Below, piece after piece: positions 38,514 to 47,070 of a DNA stretch of 64,000 nucleotides (positions are counted from its first letter, which is position 1; every line of letters begins with the position of its first letter). The notes below the pieces were generated by a model. The model was given only the letters and a program-made list of their open reading frames with translations, was not told the origin of the DNA and ran no database searches. The translations under genes and the position numbers were made by a program. The stretch lies in assembly GCA_026989015.1 (NCBI GenBank), contig JALSKD010000053.1:1-64000 (forward strand). The letters are read 5' to 3'. Source of the DNA: Gammaproteobacteria bacterium (GTDB taxonomy: Bacteria > Pseudomonadota > Gammaproteobacteria > GCA-001735895).

Positions 38514-39449
38514 GTGACTGCCGAAATCGACAAGGTAGACAATGTCTACGAACTCGACCAGCTGGCCTCCAACGAGGACAGCGAGGTCGACTTCGACCTG
38601 AGCAAGGAAATCGACAACAAGGTCGCTGATGATGCCGGCGAGGAAGTCGATATCCGGCTCGACCGGATCATCGAAGGGCCTCGTGACTACGACCCGGTGG
38701 ATGACGACCATTCGCTGATCACCCGGCCACCCACTGATGTTACCGTCCGTGTCGGCCGCCGCCACCTGCAGCGGATGCGTGATCAGCAACTGCTGGATGC
38801 CCACGATTTTCAGGAACGGCGCATCATCCACCCCGACATGGACGACTACCGCATTCACAACGCCTTCCGCGAGATCCGCACCCGGCTGCTGCAGGAGTCC
38901 GGCGGCAAGAATCTGGTGATCATGGTGGTGTCGTTGCAGCACGGCATGGGCACCACCTTCACTTCGGTCAATCTGGCCGCGGCCTTCTCCTACGAAGGCG
39001 AGAAGACTTCGCTGATCGTGGATTGCGACAAGACCAAGCGCAAGATCGAAAGCTATTTCCCGGTGGAGGTCGATTACGGGCTCACCGACTACCTCGATGA
39101 CCGGTCGATCGGTACCGAAAAGATCATTTATCAAACCGGAATCGCCCGCATGCGCTTCGTGCCGGTCGGCCGCCGGCGCGAGACCATTGGTGAATTCTTC
39201 TCCTCGGAACGCATGCGCGACTTCATTTTCCAGGTCAAGAAGCGTTACAGCGACCGCTATGTGATCCTCAACGCGCCGCCGCTGGAAGTATCGGCCGACG
39301 CGGCGATCCTCTCCGAGATCAGTGACCGCATCGTGGTGGTGCTGCCCTACGGCAAGGTCTCCAATGCCCGGCTGGCCAAGGCGCTGAAGCTGATTCCGCG
39401 CGAGAAAATCGCCGGTTTCGTGCTCAATGAAAAGCTCCAATATGTCTAG
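38514..39449 (+). CDS. CpsD/CapB-like ATPase with degenerate Walker A
   Basis: SLQHGMGTTFTSVNLAAAFSYEGEKTSLIVDCD; BY-kinase/MinD fold, lysine replaced by Thr in GxGK(S/T). Confidence 0.8.
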   Translation: MTAEIDKVDNVYELDQLASNEDSEVDFDLSKEIDNKVADDAGEEVDIRLDRIIEGPRDYDPVDDDHSLITRPPTDVTVRVGRRHLQRMRDQQLLDAHDFQERRIIHPDMDDYRIHNAFREIRTRLLQESGGKNLVIMVVSLQHGMGTTFTSVNLAAAFSYEGEKTSLIVDCDKTKRKIESYFPVEVDYGLTDYLDDRSIGTEKIIYQTGIARMRFVPVGRRRETIGEFFSSERMRDFIFQVKKRYSDRYVILNAPPLEVSADAAILSEISDRIVVVLPYGKVSNARLAKALKLIPREKIAGFVLNEKLQYV

Positions 39450-40674
39450 CCGGGCGGCCGTAGGAAGTATACTCCTGTGGCTGGTGGCGCTGCCGGCACT
39501 GGCTGCGCCGCGACCGCAGGCGGCCTATCAGATCGACTTCAAGGCTCATCAGGAACGCGAGGACGAGGCGATCTCCACTCTCAGCCTCGGCCTTTCCGAC
39601 AACACCACCGCCCGCCGTCTCAGGACGGAATACGATATCCTCGGCCGCTACCGCGAGGATCATGTGGATGCCCGGTCGAATACCCAGTGGACCGGGCAGG
39701 GCGCCCTGGATTACCGCTTCAGCCGCAGCCTCAGCGGGCTGCTCGACCTGAACCTCAGCGAAGTGGCGGCTCCGGGAGCGGTCATCGACGATGTGCTCGA
39801 TACTCAAACCCAGGCCAACGGACGGGCGGGGCTGCAATGGGTCGTGGGAGGTGTCGGGCGCAGCCAGCTCGCAATGTTGTTGCAGCGCCGTATCTATCGC
39901 TACGATCAGAGCCGGGAACTGGATGCCGACGAAGACCGGCTGCAGCTGGACTACCGCTACCGGCTGGATGAGCGATCCACGATCAGCCTGGGGTTCAGCC
40001 GCTATGATCAGCGCTATCGGGACGGTGCCCAGAGCACGCTCGACACCGACAACAGCGAATGGCAACTGGGGTTCGACAAGCGCTGGACACGCTTGAGCCT
40101 GGAGCTGTTTGCCAGCGACCGCAAGGTCGAGTTCGACGACGGCAGCAACGACCGTTTCAACGGTTACGGGATCGAACTGGCCCATCAGGCCAATTCACGC
40201 AACCGCCTGAGCCTGCGTCTGTCCCGTGAGCTGCAACAGGCCTTCCGTTTCAATACCCAGCTTGGAAATGCCCTCGCACGGCTGGAAAATGCCGGCCTGG
40301 TCGAGACTGACCGCGTGCGTCTGGGTTGGGACTACCGTGGACGCTTCACCACCTTCTCACTGTCGCTCTATCAGGACGATTTCGATATCCTCAACGGCGA
40401 TGACGCCGGCTCGGGCCGCCAGAAGGGAGGGGATTTCACCCTTCAGCGGCGCATCAACGAACGACTGCGCGCCGAACTCACGGCCACCGCCCTCGACAAC
40501 ACCGTCAGCGCCACCGAGACCCGTCTCAGTGAGCTGGCGCTGGTCTATCAGTGGCTGCGCAGTCGCCGCTTCCAGGGCGAGCTGCAGCTGCGTGCCCGCA
40601 ATGGCGAGGAAGCCGGTCAGGATGCCGATGACCTGTCGCTGATCCTGCAGGCGCGGGCCAACCTGTTGCCGTAG
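39427..40674 (+). CDS. Outer-membrane beta-barrel protein of exopolysaccharide locus
   Basis: Signal peptide (LLWLVALPALAA) and alternating amphipathic strands throughout; resembles beta-barrels of PEP-CTERM EPS loci. Confidence 0.72.
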   Translation: MKSSNMSSRAAVGSILLWLVALPALAAPRPQAAYQIDFKAHQEREDEAISTLSLGLSDNTTARRLRTEYDILGRYREDHVDARSNTQWTGQGALDYRFSRSLSGLLDLNLSEVAAPGAVIDDVLDTQTQANGRAGLQWVVGGVGRSQLAMLLQRRIYRYDQSRELDADEDRLQLDYRYRLDERSTISLGFSRYDQRYRDGAQSTLDTDNSEWQLGFDKRWTRLSLELFASDRKVEFDDGSNDRFNGYGIELAHQANSRNRLSLRLSRELQQAFRFNTQLGNALARLENAGLVETDRVRLGWDYRGRFTTFSLSLYQDDFDILNGDDAGSGRQKGGDFTLQRRINERLRAELTATALDNTVSATETRLSELALVYQWLRSRRFQGELQLRARNGEEAGQDADDLSLILQARANLLP

Positions 40675-40681
40675 CGTCCGC

Positions 40682-41806
40682 TCAGAGCGAACCCCCGATC
40701 AGGGCCACGATTTCTTCGGCCCGCTCCTCCGTGATGTCTTCGTGGGTCGGCAGGGTCACCAGTTGCGCGGCCAGGCGGCCGGCATTGGGCAGTTCGGGGA
40801 CATCGTCGAGCAAAGGCCGTACGCCGGGAATCTCCGGCAAGGGCTTGCGGTAGAGCGCCGACAGGCCCAGCCGGTTGCCCGCTGTGAGGATCCTGTCGCG
40901 CGCGGTCGCATCCTGGATCAGCAGCGGGTAGCGCAGCAGCGGCGGCAAGGCATCCGGTGCCGATTGGTCAGCCATATCCCGCCAGTTGCCTGCCGGCAGG
41001 GAGGCCATTAGTCTTCGGTAGTGTTGTGCCACGCGGTTGCTCTGGCGGTATTTCCTGATGTTTGCCGTCAACAGTCTCCGGTGGTACTGGCTCATGCCTT
41101 CTAGGGCCTCCAGCGGATGGTAGACGGTCTCACCTACATGCAGACCCGGCAAGCGGGATACGAGGCCGTAGACCCAGGGGTTGATGGCCAGATTGTAGGC
41201 GCGCAGTTTGACGCGGTGCCGCCACGCGGGCTTGCCATCTGCCGGACTGGGTCGACCGATGGGCAGCGCCTGGTGTAGCCGTTCATCGCGGCAGATCACG
41301 GCTCCGCCGTGCAGAAGGTTGACCGGTTTGCCCCGACCGAAACTGAGGATGTGGCAGTCGGCGGGCCAATCTCCGTCCGAGGCGGTGCAGGGAAACCACT
41401 GGGCGCTGTCGAGAATCAGCCGTGCACCGCTTGCGTGGCACAGGCGTTTCAGTGCATCGATATCCTCGGTCAGGCCGAGGAAACGGACGCTGATCACCGC
41501 CAGCGTGCGTTCACCGATGCGTTGCTCCAGCCGTTGCAGGTCGTAGCCATGCCCGTTTGCCTCGAGATCCACCAGCACCGGGCGGGCGCCGGCATGGATC
41601 ACCGCGCTGAGCAGATCCGGGCAGGCGTAGCCGGGCAGGATCACTTCGTCGCGTCCTGAACCGAGTTGGCGGCAGCCCTGCAGGGCGGCGGCCAGAGCCG
41701 CGGTACCCGACTGGTACAGCCGCAACGGGAGCCCTGTCAGCAGGGCGGGGTCGAAATCTTCCTCTTCCAGTACTGCCCGGTTGCCGGCGGGCCGGTAGAT
41801 GTTCAC
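40682..41806 (-). CDS. DegT/DnrJ/EryC1-type PLP-dependent aminotransferase
   Basis: LPGYACPDLLSAVIHAGARPVLVDLEANGHGYDL; Lys motif SFGRGKPVNLLHGGAV. Confidence 0.78.
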   Translation of the reverse strand: MNIYRPAGNRAVLEEEDFDPALLTGLPLRLYQSGTAALAAALQGCRQLGSGRDEVILPGYACPDLLSAVIHAGARPVLVDLEANGHGYDLQRLEQRIGERTLAVISVRFLGLTEDIDALKRLCHASGARLILDSAQWFPCTASDGDWPADCHILSFGRGKPVNLLHGGAVICRDERLHQALPIGRPSPADGKPAWRHRVKLRAYNLAINPWVYGLVSRLPGLHVGETVYHPLEALEGMSQYHRRLLTANIRKYRQSNRVAQHYRRLMASLPAGNWRDMADQSAPDALPPLLRYPLLIQDATARDRILTAGNRLGLSALYRKPLPEIPGVRPLLDDVPELPNAGRLAAQLVTLPTHEDITEERAEEIVALIGGSL

Positions 41807-41949
41807 GCGTTTTTGCTCCTTGTTTCTCGGTTTGCGTACCCTATCAGCCTGGCTGAAGGCGATTGGTGAATGCAGTCACAAACATTTTTCCAGTGGGCCG
41901 ATAAGATGCGCAGCACGCCGGAAGTCACCGGCATCGGGAGAGCAGTATT

Positions 41950-43851
41950 ATGTGCGGCATAGCCGGAATCATCGGCGAATACGATCCGAATGTGGACAGC
42001 GGGCGGGTGAGGGCGATGATCGGCCAGCTGCAGCACCGTGGGCCCGATCATTTCCGGGTATGTGAGCGGGAATCCGCCGTGCTTGGCCATGCCCGCCTGA
42101 GCATCATCGATCTGGAGACCGGCGACCAACCCGTGTTCAGTCGTGATGGTGCCATCGCCGTGGTCTTCAACGGTGAAATCTACAATTATCTCGAATTGCG
42201 CCGCGAACTGCTGCCGGATTACCCCTTCTACACCGAGAGCGATACCGAAGTCATCGTCGCCCTGTATGAGCGCTATGGCATCGATTTCGTCGAACACCTC
42301 AATGGCCAGTTTGCCATCTGCCTCCATGACCGGCGCCAGCAGCGCAGCTACCTGATCCGTGACCGTGTCGGCATTGCGCCGCTCTATTACTGCCGGGAGA
42401 GCAACCGAGTGCTCTTTGCATCGGAGGTCAAGGCCCTGAAAGCCGGTGGGGTAGCATTGCAGATGGACGTGGAAGGCCTCGGGGATTATGTGCACCTGTG
42501 GGCTCCATTGTCACCGGGCACCCTGTACCGCGGCATCAGCGAAGTGCCGCCCGGCTGCTGGGTCGAGGTCAAGCAAGGCGGTGAGATGCGCAGCGAACGC
42601 TACTGGAATTACGCCTATCGGCCCGAGAACGATGCCGATCTCGAGGAGAGGATCGAGGAACTGGATGCCCTGCTGCAGGATGCGGTGCGGATCCGCCTGC
42701 GGGCCGATGTCCCGGTCGCGGCCTATCTCTCCGGAGGGCTGGATTCCTCGATCATCCTCTCCTATCTGCTGCGTATCGGTGCGGACCTGGAAACCTTTTC
42801 GCTCAGCTTCGCCGATGCGGCCTTCGACGAGTCGGCATTCCAGCGTGAAGTGGCGGCACATTTTTCCACCCGCCACAACGAGGTGCTGGCGCGCAACGAG
42901 CAGATTGCCAGCGGCTTCACCGGTACGGTATGGCATGCCGAATCCCCACTGTTCCGAACCTCACCGGCACCGATGAAACTGCTGTCGGGGCAAGTGCACG
43001 GCAGTGGCTACAAGGTGGTGCTGACCGGGGAAGGCGCCGACGAGGTGTTCGGGGGTTACGACCTGTTCAAGGAGGCGAGGATTCGTGAATTCTGGAGCCG
43101 CAGTCCGCAATCCCGCTGCCGGCCCGCCCTGTTGCGCCGCCTCTATCCCTACCTGGATTTCAACCGGCTCAACAGCACCGCCTACCTGAAAAATGCCTTC
43201 GGCCACCAGCTGGAACAGACGGGCCGCCTGCTTTACGGACATGCCATACGCATGAAGACCACCTCTGCCGTCATTGATTTTCTGCATCCGGACCTGCGGG
43301 AGACGATCCGCGGGATGGATATCGAGGAAAGAGCCGTCAAGCGCCTGGGTGCCGAGGCCCTGGCGCTGCCGGTGTTCAACCGCGCTCAGTATGTCGAGGC
43401 ACGCACCCTGATGCCCGGCTATATTCTGTCTTCCCAGGGCGACCGCATGCTGATGGCCAATTCGGTCGAAGGGCGCTACCCCTTTCTCGATCATCGGGTG
43501 ATCGAATTCGCCGGTCGTCTGCCCAACCGCTACAAGATGCACGGTCTGAAGGAAAAATTCATACTGAAGAAGCTGGCTGCCGGCCGCCTGCCGCGGTCGG
43601 TGCTCGATCGCCCGAAGCAGCCCTACCGGGCGCCGGATATCGACGCCCTGACCTGTGCCGCCAACTCGGATTTGCTGGACTGCCTGTCACCGCACGCCAT
43701 ACGCCGTCACGGTGTCCTCGATGAAGGCAAGATTGCCCTGTTGCTCAAGAAGGTGCGCAGCGGGCGCGCCAACAGCGTCAAGGACAACATGATGTTTACC
43801 ACCGCACTCTCCACCCAGATCTGGATGGACCAATTCATCACCACTCACTAG
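41950..43851 (+). CDS. Asparagine synthase-like glutamine amidotransferase, exosortase-locus type
   Basis: N-terminal MCGIAGIIGEYDPN (Cys nucleophile), LQHRGPDHF, P-loop YLSGGLDSSIILS. Confidence 0.9.
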   Translation: MCGIAGIIGEYDPNVDSGRVRAMIGQLQHRGPDHFRVCERESAVLGHARLSIIDLETGDQPVFSRDGAIAVVFNGEIYNYLELRRELLPDYPFYTESDTEVIVALYERYGIDFVEHLNGQFAICLHDRRQQRSYLIRDRVGIAPLYYCRESNRVLFASEVKALKAGGVALQMDVEGLGDYVHLWAPLSPGTLYRGISEVPPGCWVEVKQGGEMRSERYWNYAYRPENDADLEERIEELDALLQDAVRIRLRADVPVAAYLSGGLDSSIILSYLLRIGADLETFSLSFADAAFDESAFQREVAAHFSTRHNEVLARNEQIASGFTGTVWHAESPLFRTSPAPMKLLSGQVHGSGYKVVLTGEGADEVFGGYDLFKEARIREFWSRSPQSRCRPALLRRLYPYLDFNRLNSTAYLKNAFGHQLEQTGRLLYGHAIRMKTTSAVIDFLHPDLRETIRGMDIEERAVKRLGAEALALPVFNRAQYVEARTLMPGYILSSQGDRMLMANSVEGRYPFLDHRVIEFAGRLPNRYKMHGLKEKFILKKLAAGRLPRSVLDRPKQPYRAPDIDALTCAANSDLLDCLSPHAIRRHGVLDEGKIALLLKKVRSGRANSVKDNMMFTTALSTQIWMDQFITTH

Positions 43852-43863
43852 AGGTACCCCTGA

Positions 43864-44109
43864 ATGCTCAAGGACACACTGCGTCAATACATACTCGAGA
43901 ACTTCCTGTTCAGCGACAATCCTTCCGACCTGGCGGATGACGATTCCTTCATGGAGAAGGAAATCATTGACTCCACCGGCATCCTCGAGGTCATCGAATT
44001 TCTCGAGGAAGAAGCGGGCATCACCATCGAGGACGAGGAAATGGTGCCGGAAAACCTCGATTCGGTGAACCGGATCGTCCGTTTCGTCGAGCGCAAGCAA
44101 CAGGGCTGA
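43864..44109 (+). CDS. Acyl carrier protein
   Basis: 81 aa acidic, phosphopantetheine Ser motif EIIDSTGILEVIEFLEEEAGI. Confidence 0.88.
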   Translation: MLKDTLRQYILENFLFSDNPSDLADDDSFMEKEIIDSTGILEVIEFLEEEAGITIEDEEMVPENLDSVNRIVRFVERKQQG

Positions 44110-45623
44110 TGCGCGGGCAACGACTCATCGACCGCTTTTTCGAGGCGGCTGCGGCGCACCCGGATCGCTGGGCGCTGCGCGAAATCAGCCCCGGCGGTGT
44201 GCGCGGCCTGCGTTACCGGGAACTGTCCTCGGCGGTAATCCGCCTGGCTCAGGAGCTGGGCCGGCGGCATGTGCCGGGGGAACGCATCGGGATTCATCTG
44301 CCCAACTCCCTGGAGTATGTGCTGGCCTACTATGCCGCCTGGGCGGCCGGACTCATCCCGGTGGCGCTCAATACCCAGGCGACCGCCCACGAACTGGAAA
44401 CCTGGATCGGCCACAGCGGTTGTGCATGTCTGTTCAGCCGTAAAACCCGGGATCAGCTGGGCTGCGACACACCGATATCGACGCTGGAGTTGGAGGGGCC
44501 TGGTGTGATCCGCCTGGACGGCATCGCGTTACACCCGGTCGACCAGCTACCGGACATTCCTGATGAACCCCTGGCCACGCTGATCTATACCTCGGGCACC
44601 ACCGGTTCGCCCAAGGGCATCACTCTCGGGCATGACAACCTGGTCAGCAATATTTCCGGTGTCATCGAATCGCTGTCCATCTCGCCCGATGACCGCTTTC
44701 TCTGCGTGCTGCCGTTTTATTACTCCTTCGGCAACTCCATCCTGCACAGCCACCTGTCGATCGGGGCTACGCTGGTGTTGCTGGATCCCGCGGGTTATCC
44801 GGTGCGTATTCTCGAAGCCATCGAAGATCACGGTTGTCACGGTTTTGCCGGGGTGCCGTCCCTCTATGTCTCCCTGCTCAAGAAAACCGACTTTTCCCGC
44901 CATGACCTCTCCAGCCTGCGTTACCTGACTCAGGCAGGCGGCCCGTTGGCTGTCGAATTCATCCGTGATCTGCAGCAGCGACTCCCAGGCGTGCGTCTGT
45001 ATGTCATGTATGGACAGACCGAATGCTCGGCGCGCATCGCCTGCCTGCCCGCCGAACGCCTCGACGACAAGATGGGTTCGGTGGGGCGCCCGATCGCGGG
45101 GCTCGAAGTCCAGATCGTCGATGGCAAGGGTGCCGTCTGCGCTCCCGGTGAGCCGGGCGAGATCCGGGTGCGCGGTACCAGCGTCATGCGCGGCTACTGG
45201 CGTGATCCGCAGCGCAGTGCCGAGGTGTTGCGTGAAGGCTGGCTGCACACCGGGGATCAGGGCTATCTGGATGAAGACGGTTTTTTGTACATCGTTGGCC
45301 GGCAGACCGAGATGTTGAAGATCGCCGACAACCGGGTCAGCCCCTACGAGATCGAGGAAGTGATTCTGGAATTGTCCGGCGTGGACGAATGCGCCGTGGT
45401 CGGCTGTGCCCATGAATTGTTGGGTCAGGCGGCCCATGCCGCCATCGTCCGCTCCGATCCCCGGCTGAACGAACAGGCCGTCAAGCGCCACTGCAAGCAG
45501 AACCTGGCCTTTTACAAGATCCCTAAAACCATCGCCTTCGTCGACGCCTTGCCCAAGACCTCATCCGGCAAGATACGACGCGGTGAAATCCCCTGTCCCA
45601 GCAACGAAAGGAACACCAAATGA
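44109..45623 (+). CDS. AMP-dependent acyl-CoA/acyl-ACP ligase, exosortase-locus type
   Basis: IYTSGTTGSPKGITLGHDNL, YGQTEC, TGDQGYLDEDGFLYIVGR, PKTSSGKIRR. Confidence 0.9.
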   Translation: MRGQRLIDRFFEAAAAHPDRWALREISPGGVRGLRYRELSSAVIRLAQELGRRHVPGERIGIHLPNSLEYVLAYYAAWAAGLIPVALNTQATAHELETWIGHSGCACLFSRKTRDQLGCDTPISTLELEGPGVIRLDGIALHPVDQLPDIPDEPLATLIYTSGTTGSPKGITLGHDNLVSNISGVIESLSISPDDRFLCVLPFYYSFGNSILHSHLSIGATLVLLDPAGYPVRILEAIEDHGCHGFAGVPSLYVSLLKKTDFSRHDLSSLRYLTQAGGPLAVEFIRDLQQRLPGVRLYVMYGQTECSARIACLPAERLDDKMGSVGRPIAGLEVQIVDGKGAVCAPGEPGEIRVRGTSVMRGYWRDPQRSAEVLREGWLHTGDQGYLDEDGFLYIVGRQTEMLKIADNRVSPYEIEEVILELSGVDECAVVGCAHELLGQAAHAAIVRSDPRLNEQAVKRHCKQNLAFYKIPKTIAFVDALPKTSSGKIRRGEIPCPSNERNTK

Positions 45624-46591
45624 GCCTGCTCGAAGAAAAAATACTCAGCATCGACTATGACCGCGAGATCGAACGCATCACCGACATGATGAGGCGCTAT
45701 CTGCGCCAGACCGCCCACCGCAGGGGATTGGTGGTGGCCATTTCCGGCGGCATCGACAGTTCGGTCTGTGCGGCGCTGGCGGTCGAGGCCGTGGGCCGCA
45801 AACGCGTACTGGCGCTGCGCCTGCCGGAAGCCGATTCCTCCGATGCCACCGGCGACCGGTCGCTGATGCTGGCGGAACACCTGGATATCGAAACCATCAC
45901 CACGCCGATTACCGACATCCTCTCCGCCATTGGCTGCTATCAGTGGCGGGATTCGGCGATCCGTGAGGTTTTCCCCGACTATGGCGACGGCTGGAAGAAC
46001 AAGATCGTGCTCGAAGGCGGTCTCGAGGGCCAGTACAATCATTTCAAACTGGTGGTGGAGGATCCCGAGGGCCGGCAGCACAGCCGGCGGCTGGAGTATC
46101 ACCAGTACCTGCAGATCGTTGCCGCCACCAACCACAAGCAGCGCATCCGCAAGACCCTGGAATACTTCCATGCCGACCGCAAGAACTATGCGGTGGTCGG
46201 CACCCCGAACCTGCTCGAATACGATCAGGGGTTCTTCGTCAAGAACGGCGACGGTTCGGCGGACATCAAGCCCATCGCTCACCTCTACAAGAGCCAGGTC
46301 TACGGCATGGCGCGTCACCTGGGCCTGCCGGATCCGATCTGCGATGCGGTGCCCACCACCGACACCTATTCGCTGGCCCAGGGGCAGGATGAATTCTATT
46401 TCGCCTTGCCCTATCAGCAAATGGACGTGGCCCTCTGGGCTTACCGCAATGGACTGCCGGCGAGTGAACTTTCCGGCGAACTGGGAATCTCCGAAGAGAG
46501 GGCGCAACTCGTGTACCGCGATATCGAGGCCAAGCGGCGCATGACCGAATACCTGGTGATGGATCCCGCATCCCTGGAGCCCGTTCAGTAA
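45620..46591 (+). CDS. NAD synthase (NadE)-like ATP pyrophosphatase
   Basis: [57 protein letters not shown]. Confidence 0.83.
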   Translation: MSLLEEKILSIDYDREIERITDMMRRYLRQTAHRRGLVVAISGGIDSSVCAALAVEAVGRKRVLALRLPEADSSDATGDRSLMLAEHLDIETITTPITDILSAIGCYQWRDSAIREVFPDYGDGWKNKIVLEGGLEGQYNHFKLVVEDPEGRQHSRRLEYHQYLQIVAATNHKQRIRKTLEYFHADRKNYAVVGTPNLLEYDQGFFVKNGDGSADIKPIAHLYKSQVYGMARHLGLPDPICDAVPTTDTYSLAQGQDEFYFALPYQQMDVALWAYRNGLPASELSGELGISEERAQLVYRDIEAKRRMTEYLVMDPASLEPVQ

Positions 46592-46613
46592 CCTGAAGCG
46601 AGGACCGCTGTCG

Positions 46614-47066
46614 ATGAAGCTGAGGATCAATGGAGGCCAGCAGGAGGTCGAGGGTGCAGACCCCGATACGCCCCTGTTGTGGGTATTGCGTGATCATCTT
46701 GGGATGCTCGGTGCCAAATACGGTTGTGGCATCGGTCAGTGCGGTGCCTGCACGGTGCTGATCGATGGAGAGCCCACCCCCTCCTGCCTGATCCGTGCCG
46801 CCGATGTGGGCGATGCGCACATCGAAACCATCGAGGGCCTGGCCGGCGATGACGGCCTGCACCCGGTGCAACAGGCCTGGATCGATGAACAGGTTCCCCA
46901 GTGCGGTTATTGCCAATCCGGTCAGATCCTCACCGCCGTCGCCCTGCTGCGCAACAATCCGCAGCCCAGCCGCGACGAGATCGATCGAAAAATGTCGGCT
47001 GTGCTGTGCCGCTGCGGCTCCTATCCGCGCATTCTCAAGGCGATCGCCAAGCTTTCGGAGGAATGA
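46614..47066 (+). CDS. (2Fe-2S) subunit of molybdenum hydroxylase (IorA-like)
   Basis: [46 protein letters not shown]. Confidence 0.93.
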   Translation: MKLRINGGQQEVEGADPDTPLLWVLRDHLGMLGAKYGCGIGQCGACTVLIDGEPTPSCLIRAADVGDAHIETIEGLAGDDGLHPVQQAWIDEQVPQCGYCQSGQILTAVALLRNNPQPSRDEIDRKMSAVLCRCGSYPRILKAIAKLSEE

Positions 47067-47070
47067 CAGG

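Noticed and set aside
36828-39440. 870-aa minus-strand ORF across Wzz and CpsD-like genes
   Set aside because: Same reason: antisense to well-supported EPS genes, no own motif.
46795-47070. N-terminal extension of the IorB-like ORF in the track
   Set aside because: Overlaps the IorA-like gene in another frame; the Tat signal and RBS place the start at 47071.
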